From Sporisorium sorghi (taxonomy: Eukaryota; Basidiomycota; Ustilaginomycetes; Ustilaginales; Ustilaginaceae): 64,000 nt of DNA. Positions 55,964-64,000 of the stretch are shown here, piece by piece. Location: assembly GCA_023212695.1 (NCBI GenBank), contig JALCCG010000026.1:62001-126000 (forward strand). The letters are read 5' to 3'. A program made the position numbers and the translations under genes. Positions within the stretch are counted from its first letter, which is position 1; each line of letters opens with the position of its first letter. Under the pieces are notes generated by a model. The model made no database searches and had not been told where the DNA came from. It saw only the letters and a program-made list of their open reading frames with translations.

Positions 55964-56608
55964 ATGAAGCATACCCGCGTCCTGATCTTTACAGGTGGGG
56001 AGTTGTCACCACGGTTTCTGGAAGAGATCCAGAACGGAGACTTCATTATAGGAGCAGACCGGGGAGCCCTTTACCTGATTGAGCATGGCATTCGACCCAA
56101 CCTGTCTGTGGGGGATTTCGACTCCATTCCGCCAGAGCAGATGGAACGCGTAAGGTCCATGAGCGAGAAGGTGATTGACTGTGACCCGATTGATAAAAAT
56201 CTGACCGATACCGAGCTTGCCTTTGACCTGGCACTGGATAAATCCCCCGAATCCATATTGATTCTTGGGGCAACAGGCTCGCGCCTGGATCATACGCTCG
56301 CTAACATCCACATGCTGATTCGAGGACTGCAGCATCACATCTCATGTTCTATATTAGATGAGAACAATTTCATCACACTGACAGGCACGAGCTGCATTGT
56401 CGAGAACAAGGGGTTTACATATGTCTCCCTGCTGCCGCTCACAACGGAAGTGACAGGCATCCATCTTGAGGGGTTTGAGTATCCTCTTCATGATGCCACA
56501 TTACGATTGGGACAATCCTTAGGGGTCAGCAATAAGCTGGCCGAAGATAAGGGAACGGTCCGGATTGAGGGCGGTTTGCTGCTCATCATTCAGAGTAAGG
56601 ATGGCTAA
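55964..56608 (+). CDS. Thiamine diphosphokinase
   Basis: 214 residues from the ATG at 55964, with AAGGAGGAATTTACT upstream. Family motifs: GADRGALYLIEHGIRPNL, VGDFDSIPPEQ, KNLTDTELAFDLAL, and LGATGSRLDHTLANIHM. The C-terminal beta domain binds thiamine. It pyrophosphorylates thiamine with ATP, giving the cofactor needed by PdhAB, encoded a few genes away. No thiamine riboswitch was seen upstream. Confidence 0.93.
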   Translation: MKHTRVLIFTGGELSPRFLEEIQNGDFIIGADRGALYLIEHGIRPNLSVGDFDSIPPEQMERVRSMSEKVIDCDPIDKNLTDTELAFDLALDKSPESILILGATGSRLDHTLANIHMLIRGLQHHISCSILDENNFITLTGTSCIVENKGFTYVSLLPLTTEVTGIHLEGFEYPLHDATLRLGQSLGVSNKLAEDKGTVRIEGGLLLIIQSKDG

Positions 56609-56616
56609 TCGTTACT

Positions 56617-56750
56617 TTTTTGTAATCTTTAATCGATAATTGTTAACAACTTAAATCGACGTTAAAAACCCTTGTGTATCAAGGGTTTTTATTCGTTTCG
56701 GAACTATTACATGGAACTATTTCTTAATATTTTGTAACTTTTAATGATAT
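56617..56750 (+). repeat. TTTTGTAAY(C/T)TTTAAT direct repeats upstream of the NlpC/P60 gene
   Basis: Two similar segments, TTTTGTAATCTTTAATCGATA near 56617 and TTTTGTAACTTTTAATGATA near 56730. They are 110 bp apart on the same strand, one on each side of the thiamine diphosphokinase terminator, ahead of the wall hydrolase gene. Their role is unknown. Confidence 0.3.
56662..56691 (+). terminator. Thiamine diphosphokinase terminator
   Basis: AAAAACCCTT / AAGGGTTTTT arms with T run. Confidence 0.85.
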
Positions 56751-56873
56751 TTTAATAATTCGCTTTCATTTCATGTGTCCCAACGCTTTGCGCCAAATAT
56801 CCAAAATATAGACGGTTTCAAATCTGATATACTCGGTTCATCGCAAAAACAAAACTGCTTGGAGGTATACAAC

Positions 56874-57368
56874 ATGAATCGACAGAATTGGATTAAGAAG
56901 GCCGTAGTTATCAGCTTGAGCGCTACATTGGGAGCAGGGGCAGTCCTTACGGTTGCACCGCCAGCTCCTGTAGAAGCCGCATCGGTAAGCAAAGGAACTC
57001 AAGTCGTTAACTTTGGTAAACAATATATGGGGACACCTTATAAATTCGGAGCATCCACGTCCACTACAAGTGTATTTGACTGCTCATCCTTCATGAAACA
57101 TATTTTCAAGAAATACGGAGTAAACCTGCCGCGCACATCAGCTGCCCAATCCAAAGTTGGCACAGCGGTATCAAAATCTAACCTGCAAGCAGGCGATTTG
57201 GTATTCTTCTCAAGCGGAAGCCGTGCCAATGGTAGCAACGTAACTCACGTTGCTGTCTACATGGGTAATAACAAAATTCTGCACACCTACGGCAAACCGG
57301 GTGTAACAATCTCCAGCCTGACAGGCAACTGGAGCAAAACGTACCTGAAAGCTCGTCGCGTACTGTAG
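56874..57368 (+). CDS. NlpC/P60 peptidoglycan endopeptidase
   Basis: 164 residues from the ATG at 56874, with TTGGAGGTATACAAC upstream; a longer frame has no site. The signal peptide (about 1-36) ends PVEAAS. NlpC/P60 domain: catalytic Cys in VFDCSSFMKHIF (about residue 66), LPRTSAAQ, GDLVFFSSG, and catalytic His in VTHVAVYMG. It should cleave gamma-D-glutamyl-diamino acid bonds in wall peptides. No extra SH3 or LysM domain, so wall targeting is weak. A convergent regulator gene follows after a shared terminator. Confidence 0.94.
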   Translation: MNRQNWIKKAVVISLSATLGAGAVLTVAPPAPVEAASVSKGTQVVNFGKQYMGTPYKFGASTSTTSVFDCSSFMKHIFKKYGVNLPRTSAAQSKVGTAVSKSNLQAGDLVFFSSGSRANGSNVTHVAVYMGNNKILHTYGKPGVTISSLTGNWSKTYLKARRVL

Positions 57369-57391
57369 TTTAATACTATCTATCAGAATAA

Positions 57392-57427
57392 TGAAGACCG
57401 TCTTCCACTCAAGGAAGACGGTCTTTT
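57392..57427. terminator. Bidirectional terminator, overlapping the end of the regulator gene
   Basis: AAGACCGTCTTCC / GGAAGACGGTCTT perfect 13-bp arms; one arm lies in the last codons of the response regulator. Confidence 0.85.
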
Positions 57428-58128
57428 GTGTTTGCATCGATCTCATCCTGGGATACGAGTTTATATCCGATTCCCCGAATGGTGCGCAGCAGTTTAGGCC
57501 TGCGTCCTTTATCGATTTTTTCTCTTAAATGAAGAATATAGACATCGACCACATTGGTCCCCGTATGAAAATCATAATCCCACACTTCTCTTAATATGTC
57601 CTCTCGCGTACAAACCTGGCCCTGCCTTCTCGCCAAGAACAGCAGCAGATCATATTCACGATGAGTAAGTGCAAGCGTTTCATTCTCCCGGGTGACATTT
57701 CGGCATAAAGGGTCAATGGCCAGATCTCCGATGCGAATGATCTCATCCTGCTCCTTGCGACCTGTCTGAAAGAGTCTCAACAGATTAGAAATCCGCGCCA
57801 ACAATTCCCTGGTGTCCCATTCATTCGGAATATAGTCGTGGGCACCAGACTCCAGCGCCTGAATAGCTTCATCAGAACCATCATTCCCAATGACGATAAT
57901 AGGAATCTGCTCCCCTCTGCCTGTCAGCCGTTGCACAAGGTTAAAATGACTCATTCCCGGCAGCTTGCTATCCATGAGCAGCAAGTCAGCGTTTGTGCGC
58001 TGTAACGCTGCGACCACCTCGGAGTAATTTAAAGCATGTGTCACCATGTAACCTGCTTGTCCGAGTTTCTCCATGAGCTGTTGAACCCGCTCTTGATTAT
58101 CCGCCGCAATCAAAATAACTTTCTCCAC
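57409..58128 (-). CDS. Orphan response regulator with degenerate receiver
   Basis: 239 residues. The C-terminal winged helix is normal OmpR type (about 140-232, THREYDLLLFLARR and NVVDVYILHLREKID). The receiver keeps Asp53 (LMDSKLPG) but the acidic pair is AD-N, the conserved Thr/Ser is Gly81 (VIGNDG) and the conserved Lys-Pro is N102-E103 (YIPNEW). So phosphate chemistry is probably lost or altered. No kinase gene is adjacent. It may act without phosphorylation, bind a ligand, or be tuned by other proteins. It converges on the NlpC/P60 gene. Confidence 0.9.
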   Translation of the reverse strand: MEKVILIAADNQERVQQLMEKLGQAGYMVTHALNYSEVVAALQRTNADLLLMDSKLPGMSHFNLVQRLTGRGEQIPIIVIGNDGSDEAIQALESGAHDYIPNEWDTRELLARISNLLRLFQTGRKEQDEIIRIGDLAIDPLCRNVTRENETLALTHREYDLLLFLARRQGQVCTREDILREVWDYDFHTGTNVVDVYILHLREKIDKGRRPKLLRTIRGIGYKLVSQDEIDANTKDRLP

Positions 58129-58500
58129 GGGTTCTCCCCCGCTTTCAACACTTAATATTGTAAGTATGTCTATTTAATCCTGCTTTCAGTCCTGTTTCAA
58201 ATTTTTAACAGCCGTAACCAAAATCGTCTCTCAATCACCCTTATTTATCCAATTCATGCTGGGATCACCTACAATTTCCGTAGAATTACATCTTATCTTC
58301 TCATTGGATCTATTTTTATAATGGGATATATGAACACGAAAGGGGGGGCTTCTAACGCATCGCGCATATTGTTCGGAGGTGTAAGTCTCATCCGGTGAGC
58401 AAGTCTGAAAAAGGGCATTTTCTTGAAATCGTTTTCATTCTTTTCAGCGAACCGCACGCCTTCGTCGGGTATCAATCATTTATGAAGGAGGAAAAATAAC
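58129..58500. other. Upstream region of the GH87-type glucanase gene
   Basis: About 370 bases between the divergent regulator and glucanase genes. It contains a TATAAT at 58317-58322 (no clear -35) and a catabolite-response element at 58424-58437. No coding sequence recognised. Confidence 0.5.
58424..58437 (+). promoter_or_regulatory. CcpA catabolite-response element (cre)
   Basis: TGAAATCGTTTTCA fits the consensus TGWAANCGNTNWCA at every position. It lies about 100 bp after the likely -10 box and 63 bp before the glucanase start, a place where CcpA blocks transcription when preferred sugars are present. Confidence 0.75.
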
Positions 58501-61500
58501 ATGCGCAACAAACACGTAGCATGGCCCCTTGTCGTAACCATGCTAATATCCATTTTGTTTACGACTGCCGGGCCTGCCGTTCCCGTTTCGGCCGCAGGTG
58601 AAACCAACCTGTCACTGGGCAAACCCGTAACAGCAAGCGGTCAGTCCCAAACCTACAGCCCAAGTAACGTCAACGACGGCAATCAGGGCACTTACTGGGA
58701 AAGCACGAATCAAGCGTTCCCGCAATGGATTCAAGTCGATCTCGGCGCCAATACGAGTATTGACCGGATCGTGCTAAAGCTCCCCTCCAATTGGGAATCA
58801 CGGAGCCAAACCCTGTCTGTGCAAGGGAGCGTGAACGGTTCAACGTTCATGAGTATTGTAGATTCGGCGGACTATGAGTTTAGCCCATCCGGGACAGGAA
58901 ACGCGGTCACCCTCTATTTTGACGAAACAAGCACCCGCTATGTCCGACTGAACGTCACAGGGAACACGACTTGGCCGGCTGTGCAGCTGTCCGAATTCGA
59001 AATTTACGGATCTGCCGACTCTCCGTCAACTCCTCCAACGGGAGACAATATATCGATTGGCAAACCCGTAACCGCCTCTTCAAGCACATTCACGTATGTA
59101 GCATCCAATGCAAACGACAACGACATCCATACATACTGGGAAGGCGGAAGCAATCCAAGCTCTTTAACACTCGATCTGGGATCGGACCACGAGATTACCT
59201 CGATCGTATTAAAGCTAAACCCGTCGGCGGAGTGGGGAACTCGCACCCAAACCATTCAAGTGTTAGGGCATAACCAAGGTTCAACTAACTTCAGTAATCT
59301 GGTCTCGGCACAAGCTTATACGTTTAATCCGGCTTCCGGCAACTTGGTAACCATACCGGTCACAGCAACTGCGAAACGTCTGCAGTTAAACATTACGTCC
59401 AATTCCGGGGCACCGGCCGGACAGATTGCAGAATTCGAAGTATACGGCAAGCCCGGACAGAATCCGGATCTGTCCATAACCGGGTTGTCCTGGACTCCTT
59501 CCTCACCGCTTGAGAATGATCAAATTACGTTACAGGCCATCGTAAAAAATATCGGCGGCGTTGAAGCTCCGCCTACAACCGTCAATTTCTACCTGAACAG
59601 CACGTTGGCTGGCACTTCTGCGGTAGGAGCGCTTGCAGCAGGAGCTTCCACCACGGTTTCGCTGCAGGCCGGTACCTATGCCGCTGCCTCCTATTCGCTC
59701 CGAGCAAAGGTCGATGAAAATAATCAAATCATCGAACAAAATAAAGAGAATAACAGCTATTTGCATTCCTCCCCACTGGTCATCGCACCTGTGGAAAGCT
59801 CCGATTTGGTAGGTACGGTACAATGGACTCCAACTACACCCGCTGCAGGTAATGCTGTAGCTTTTACCGTTAACCTTAAAAACCAAGGGAACAAAGCTTC
59901 TGCAAGCGGCTCCCATGCCATCTCAGTCGCGCTGAAAAATCCTGCAGGATCAACGATCCAAACCTTTAATGGAGCCTATAATGGCACGCTTGCTGCCGGT
60001 GCATCCACTAGCGTCACTATTCCAGGGACCTGGACAGCGGCAAATGGCAGCTACACAGTAACCACAACTGTCGCAGCAGATGCGAATGAAGCACCGGTCA
60101 AACGAGAGAATAACGTAAGTCAGGCCAATCTGTCCGTTTATTCATCCCGCGGCGCAAGCATGCCGTATACCCGTTACGATACGGATGATGCCGCTCGAGG
60201 TGGCGGTGCCATTCTAAAGACAGCTCCGACATTCGATCAAGCACTGACAGCCTCGGAAGCTTCTGGCCAAAGCTACGTAGCTCTTCCCTCTAACGGCTCC
60301 AGCCTGGAGTGGACCGTCAGACAAGGCGAAGGTGGCGCTGGCGTAACCATGAGATATACGATGCCGGACTCGTCGAACGGCATGGGATTGAACGGCTCGC
60401 TTGACGTTTATGTAAATGGAGCCAAGAAAAAAACCATTCCGTTGACTTCCTATTATAGCTGGCAGTATTTCTCCAGTGATCATCCTGAGGATGCACCGGG
60501 TGGCGGGCGTCCCCTCTTCCGATTTGATGAAGTACACTGGAAAATGGATACTCCGCTCCAGCCAGGTGACAAGATCCGTATTCAGAAATCCAATGCCGAT
60601 AACCTGGAATATGGTGTCGACTTCATCGAAATTGAGCCGGTTCCTGCAGCTATCGCCCGACCAGCCAATTCGGTATCGGTAACAGACTTCGGCGCTGTAG
60701 CGAACGACGGCAACGATGACCTTCAAGCGTTTGAAGCCGCGGTTCAAGCTGCTGCTTCATCGGGCAAAACCTTATACATCCCGGAAGGAACATTCCATTT
60801 GGGCAACATGTGGAAGGTAGGATCCGTTGGCAACATGATCAATGATATCAAGATTATGGGCGCTGGCATCTGGCATACAAACATCCAATTCACGAATCCG
60901 AATGCAGCGTCAGGCGGAATATCGCTTCGTGTCACAGGACAGCTGGATTTCAGCCATATTTACCTGAATTCAAATCTGAGGTCGCGTTATAATCAAAATG
61001 CCGTCTACAAAGGATTCATGGATAACTTCGGCACGAATTCCAAAATTCATAATGTGTGGGTAGAGCATTTTGAATGCGGCTTCTGGGTAGGGGATTATGC
61101 GCATACTCCGGCGATAATCGCGGATGCACTGGTCATTGAGAACAGCCGTGTCCGCAATAATCTCGCGGATGGCGTCAATTTTGCTCAAGGAACAAGCAAT
61201 TCAACCGTACGTAACAGCAGTATTCGAAATAACGGGGACGACGGACTTGCCGTGTGGACGAGTAACGTGAACGGCGCGCCTGCCGGCGTCAACAATACGT
61301 TCTCCTACAACACCATCGAAAACAACTGGCGTGCGGCAGCCATCGCATTTTTTGGAGGAAGCGGCCATAAGGCTACTCACAACCTGATTGTTGACACGGT
61401 TGGCGGCTCCGGCATTCGAATGAACACCGTGTTCCCCGGATACCATTTTCAGAACAATACGGGCATTCTGTTCTCCGACACCACCATTATAGGCAGTGGA

Positions 61501-61851
61501 ACCAGTAAGGATCTGTATAACGGGGAGCGTGGTGCAATCGATCTGGAAGCATCGAATAATCCGATCCGAAATGTCACGTTTACCAACATCGATATACGGA
61601 ACACCCAACGCAGCGCTGTGCAGTTTGGTTATGGTGGAGGCTTCCAGAACATCGTATTTAACCATATCAATATCGACGGCACAGGACTTGATGGAATCAC
61701 AACTTCACGGTTCTCCACCCCGCATCCGGGTGCGGCGATCTACACTTATACAGGGAATGGATCTGCGACGTTCAACAATCTCACCACACGAAACATCGCT
61801 CATCCTAATCTGTACTTCATTCAGAACGGTTTTAATCTGATCCTGCAATAA
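58501..61851 (+). CDS. Secreted GH87-type glucanase (alpha-1,3-glucanase/mycodextranase-like), multidomain
   Basis: 1116 residues with GAAGGAGG upstream. Order: signal peptide (1-32), two discoidin/F5-8C domains (about 35-175 and 180-325), two CARDB Ig-like domains (about 328-430 and 433-545), a beta-sandwich region (about 550-720) and a right-handed beta helix from about 725. In the helix NNLADGVNF gives Asp890 and NNGDDGLA gives Asp913 and Asp914. The spacing of 23 and 24 residues equals that of the three catalytic Asp of the GH87 enzyme Agl-KA (1045, 1068, 1069), so the active site appears intact. The family cuts alpha-1,3-glucan of fungal walls or nigeran. The discoidin modules would bind the polymer. 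A cre site upstream suggests catabolite control. Confidence 0.88.
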   Translation: MRNKHVAWPLVVTMLISILFTTAGPAVPVSAAGETNLSLGKPVTASGQSQTYSPSNVNDGNQGTYWESTNQAFPQWIQVDLGANTSIDRIVLKLPSNWESRSQTLSVQGSVNGSTFMSIVDSADYEFSPSGTGNAVTLYFDETSTRYVRLNVTGNTTWPAVQLSEFEIYGSADSPSTPPTGDNISIGKPVTASSSTFTYVASNANDNDIHTYWEGGSNPSSLTLDLGSDHEITSIVLKLNPSAEWGTRTQTIQVLGHNQGSTNFSNLVSAQAYTFNPASGNLVTIPVTATAKRLQLNITSNSGAPAGQIAEFEVYGKPGQNPDLSITGLSWTPSSPLENDQITLQAIVKNIGGVEAPPTTVNFYLNSTLAGTSAVGALAAGASTTVSLQAGTYAAASYSLRAKVDENNQIIEQNKENNSYLHSSPLVIAPVESSDLVGTVQWTPTTPAAGNAVAFTVNLKNQGNKASASGSHAISVALKNPAGSTIQTFNGAYNGTLAAGASTSVTIPGTWTAANGSYTVTTTVAADANEAPVKRENNVSQANLSVYSSRGASMPYTRYDTDDAARGGGAILKTAPTFDQALTASEASGQSYVALPSNGSSLEWTVRQGEGGAGVTMRYTMPDSSNGMGLNGSLDVYVNGAKKKTIPLTSYYSWQYFSSDHPEDAPGGGRPLFRFDEVHWKMDTPLQPGDKIRIQKSNADNLEYGVDFIEIEPVPAAIARPANSVSVTDFGAVANDGNDDLQAFEAAVQAAASSGKTLYIPEGTFHLGNMWKVGSVGNMINDIKIMGAGIWHTNIQFTNPNAASGGISLRVTGQLDFSHIYLNSNLRSRYNQNAVYKGFMDNFGTNSKIHNVWVEHFECGFWVGDYAHTPAIIADALVIENSRVRNNLADGVNFAQGTSNSTVRNSSIRNNGDDGLAVWTSNVNGAPAGVNNTFSYNTIENNWRAAAIAFFGGSGHKATHNLIVDTVGGSGIRMNTVFPGYHFQNNTGILFSDTTIIGSGTSKDLYNGERGAIDLEASNNPIRNVTFTNIDIRNTQRSAVQFGYGGGFQNIVFNHINIDGTGLDGITTSRFSTPHPGAAIYTYTGNGSATFNNLTTRNIAHPNLYFIQNGFNLILQ

Positions 61852-61863
61852 AACATGATGCAG

Positions 61864-61902
61864 TAAGAGGAGGTGCCGTGAATAAGGCGCCTCCTCTTGT
61901 TT
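61864..61902 (+). terminator. Glucanase terminator
   Basis: AAGAGGAGG-TGCC / GGCG-CCTCCTCTT arms with T-rich tail, 14 nt after the stop. Confidence 0.8.
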
Positions 61903-61955
61903 AGTTTCCACCCCATGCTGTATTTTACATTTCTACACCCATGCAATTTTCGTCA

Positions 61956-63086
61956 TTATCCACCGACGTATTTATGATAAAGCGTTCTGGCTCTGGCTAA
62001 ATCCGATGTCCCATGGACCAGCGTTCTGCCGTCCCCGAATATAACGAGACGATGGGGATCTGCCTGATAGATGATCATGTACGGAGTTACGGTGGCTTTT
62101 CCTTGCTGAAGTCGGTTCAATCGATCGGCTACTTCGTGAAGGTCCAGCTGTAATGGTCTGGCAGGTCGGATCTGTACCGTATCTCTCCCGCATAACACTT
62201 CGCTTTTGTCCACATTCGCTGAGGTCAGGTATGGATAATCAGGATGCTCTCCGCACGTTGGACAATCTGATTTCTTGGCACGATCCACGCCAAATTCCAC
62301 CCGCTCATTGCGCCACAGGTCAAATGACAGCATCTTTTTTCTAAGGGCATTCCTTTGCCCTGACAACAGTTTCATCGCTTCCATCGTTTGATGGGCAGCT
62401 ACGATCTGTACCGCTTGGGGGAGTATGCCGTTTATATCGCAGGTGTCCCCGCCTAAAGGAATGGTTCCGAGCAGACAGTTCAGGCAAGGGGTTTCTCCCG
62501 GCAGAAAAGTGTAACTCATTCCTGAACTTCCCACGCACCCTCCATAAATCCACGGGATCCCTAACTTAAATCCGATATCATTCACGATCAGCCGGGTTTC
62601 AAAATTGTCCGTGGCGTCCATTATCAAATCTACGCCTTGGCAGAGGATCGACAATTCTTGGGCACGAACATCCATCACGATGCCATCAATGATACCATCC
62701 GAATTAATCTCAGTTAGCCGCTTAGCCGCTGCTATTGCCTTCGGGAGCCGGTCGATTGCATCCTGTTCGGTGAACAGCTGCTGACGCTGCAGATTACTCC
62801 ACTCCACGTAATCTCGGTCGACGATGGTTACGTGCCCAACTCCTGCGCGAACCAGAGTCTCCGCCACGGCACTCCCCAGCGCACCCGCCCCAAGGACAAG
62901 CACATGACTGCTTGCAAGCCGCTGCTGTCCTTCGCTTCCAAAGGGTGCAAATCGCTCTTGACGGGAATAACGGTGCTCACGTTCTATCGAAAATGCATCG
63001 CTTCGGCCCGAGACCTGCGCAGCTGCTGCATCGAAAACCTGTTTGTTGTTTATCGGTTCCTCACGCTTATCACTGAATCCAGACAT
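61956..63086 (-). CDS. ThiF/MoeB-family adenylyltransferase
   Basis: 376 residues with AGGAGGAGAGG upstream. Nucleotide motif VLGAGALGSAVAE (about 64-76), Arg finger NLQRQQLFTEQD, MDATDNFETR, active-site-type Cys in GGDTCDING, and two CxxC zinc pairs (CLNC, CPTC). It adenylates the C-terminal Gly of a sulfur carrier such as MoaD or ThiS. The C-terminal about 60 residues form the extra domain usual in Bacillus MoeB/ThiF. moeA and mobB lie 46 kb away in the window, so a molybdopterin role is plausible but not proven. Confidence 0.88.
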   Translation of the reverse strand: MSGFSDKREEPINNKQVFDAAAAQVSGRSDAFSIEREHRYSRQERFAPFGSEGQQRLASSHVLVLGAGALGSAVAETLVRAGVGHVTIVDRDYVEWSNLQRQQLFTEQDAIDRLPKAIAAAKRLTEINSDGIIDGIVMDVRAQELSILCQGVDLIMDATDNFETRLIVNDIGFKLGIPWIYGGCVGSSGMSYTFLPGETPCLNCLLGTIPLGGDTCDINGILPQAVQIVAAHQTMEAMKLLSGQRNALRKKMLSFDLWRNERVEFGVDRAKKSDCPTCGEHPDYPYLTSANVDKSEVLCGRDTVQIRPARPLQLDLHEVADRLNRLQQGKATVTPYMIIYQADPHRLVIFGDGRTLVHGTSDLARARTLYHKYVGG

Positions 63087-63122
63087 GACCTCTCCTCCTG
63101 ATGTTCTATTTCTGCATACAAA

Positions 63123-63146
63123 TACCCATCCCCCAAGAGGATGGGC
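63123..63146 (-). terminator. Short hairpin upstream of the adenylyltransferase gene
   Basis: CCCATCC / GGATGGG arms with T-rich sequence after them on the minus strand, following the phosphotransferase relic. Confidence 0.55.
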
Positions 63147-63197
63147 AGCCTCATCGTATCTTAATCTAACTTGGTACTCAGCGCCTTCTCCAGCATA

Positions 63198-63446
63198 CTA
63201 GCGATGACTCAGAATCCAGGCAGCACTTCGTGCTCTCCAAGCCATTCCCCATAAAAGACCTTGCGCCTCCGGCGTTATCTGCTGCTCTATCGCTTCTTCG
63301 GCTGTTTCCCTGACAACGACGTCAATTATGCTATCCAACAAAGCCGGTCTACGGGATCGTTCTACACCGTATGCGTCAACCAATAGACGGAACTGACGGG
63401 CACGGATTTGGGCACTTGGTAAACCTACCCTCTCGGCTACCATCAT
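63198..63446 (-). pseudogene. C-terminal relic of a phosphotransferase (APH-like) gene
   Basis: An 82-codon frame encodes a helical segment (FRLLVDAYGVE, LLDSIIDVVV, GMAWRARSAAWI) that looks like the end of an aminoglycoside/choline-type kinase fold. The kinase core with HxDxxxxN and the Mg site is absent, a stop lies directly upstream of the first Met, and no ribosome site is seen. So a truncated relic is more likely than a small gene. The assignment rests on a short stretch. Confidence 0.5.
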
Positions 63447-63521
63447 TTTAACATATCACAAATGTACATGGATTAAGAACACTTTAGAATCCTGAAAAGG
63501 CACAGAGGTTGCCACCGATAC

Positions 63522-63557
63522 CAAGAAGGACGAGCTGCAGTCAGCTCGTCCTTCTAT
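63522..63557 (-). terminator. ABC-F gene terminator
   Basis: AGAAGGACGAGCTG / CAGCTCGTCCTTCT perfect 14-bp arms, 50 nt after the ABC-F stop; T run short. Confidence 0.7.
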
Positions 63558-63607
63558 AGGTAACCCCTTATTCAGTGCAATTCGATGAATGATACATCCC
63601 GCTGCTC

Positions 63608-64000
63608 TTAAGAATTCTGAGTAGACCAATCCTCTACGTTCCAGATCTTGGTCACCCAGTCCTCATAAAATTCAGGCTCGTGAGAAACCAGCAGGATAGT
63701 GCCTTTGTATTCCTTCAATGCACGCTTCAGTTCCTCTTTAGCTACAACATCAAGATGGTTTGTCGGTTCATCAAACAAAATCCAGTTGCTCTCACGCATC
63801 AGGAGTTTGCACAGGCGAACCTTCGCTTGTTCACCACCGCTGAGTGCCTTCAATGGGCGGGTAATGTGCTCATTCTTAAGCCCGCACCGGGCGAGCGCAG
63901 CACGAACCTCATGCTGGTTCAAGTGTGAGAATTCGTTCCATACATCATCAATCGGCGTAATATTGCCCGCACGAACTTCCTGCTCGAAATAAGCAGGCAC
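63608..64000 (-). CDS. ABC-F family ATPase, C-terminal part (start outside window)
   Basis: The last 130 residues of a two-domain ABC-F protein. Visible: YFEQE from the second domain, signature LSGGEQAKVRL, Walker B WILFDEPTNHLD and switch His in LLVSHE. ABC-F proteins act on ribosomes (EttA type or antibiotic target protection) rather than in membranes. The first domain, the linker that decides the subtype, and the start lie beyond 64000. The Met shown at the edge is not a real start. Confidence 0.93.
   Translation of the reverse strand: MPAYFEQEVRAGNITPIDDVWNEFSHLNQHEVRAALARCGLKNEHITRPLKALSGGEQAKVRLCKLLMRESNWILFDEPTNHLDVVAKEELKRALKEYKGTILLVSHEPEFYEDWVTKIWNVEDWSTQNS

Noticed and set aside
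1..64000. CRISPR arrays, tRNA/rRNA genes, T-box or known riboswitch structures
   Set aside because: No regularly spaced repeats, cloverleaf sequences or conserved leader cores were recognised by eye.

Overview
The window reads as a stretch of Paenibacillus (Bacillota, Paenibacillaceae) chromosome. The genus call is an inference. It rests on strong AGGAGG-type ribosome sites, frequent TTG and GTG starts, a membrane-anchored Cache/AraC-type regulator ahead of a lipoprotein sugar-binding protein, a multidomain secreted alpha-1,3-glucanase-type enzyme, XerS, and the pdhABCD, thyA-folA and glg genes. No rRNA, tRNA, CRISPR array, prophage or intact insertion sequence was seen. Gene ends are unusually well marked by hairpin terminators.

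1-13 kb (accessory, mostly minus strand): a carbohydrate-uptake lipoprotein cut by the window edge with its AraC-type regulator; an SDR oxidoreductase; small DUF2500 and Cys-rich proteins; a BNR-repeat lipoprotein; a MarR/NAD(P)-binding oxidoreductase pair with a palindromic operator; the C-terminal relic of an imine-reductase-like gene; and a complete sugar ABC transporter (binding protein plus two permeases, no ATPase). A 30-bp motif encoding an ISSYEKFTIE-like peptide occurs three times in the intergenic regions here.

13-25 kb: an acetyltransferase, XerS, moeA running into mobB because of an apparent 1-base frameshift, a large DUF11-repeat surface-type protein without a signal peptide, a PspA/DUF350/DUF4178/DUF4247 envelope-stress cluster, an Old Yellow Enzyme (namA), a polysaccharide deacetylase and a LysM-3D wall protein.

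25-35 kb: an amino-acid ABC transporter whose binding protein is fused to its permease, then a storage-glucan island: a neopullulanase-type amylase facing glgA-glgB, with glgC divergent from glgB.

35-46 kb: a VCBS-repeat lipoprotein/response regulator/histidine kinase operon, an orphan PhnC-like ATPase, an MFS carrier, an ArsR-like regulator with a HAD phosphatase, topoisomerase III, and a glutamate synthase small subunit with no large subunit beside it.

46-64 kb: thyA-folA, the pyruvate dehydrogenase operon with a near-consensus promoter, an esterase, a low-molecular-weight tyrosine phosphatase, a TRIC-type channel, thiamine diphosphokinase, an NlpC/P60 wall hydrolase, an atypical orphan response regulator, a GH87-type glucanase with a catabolite-response element upstream, a ThiF/MoeB adenylyltransferase, a phosphotransferase relic and the end of an ABC-F gene.
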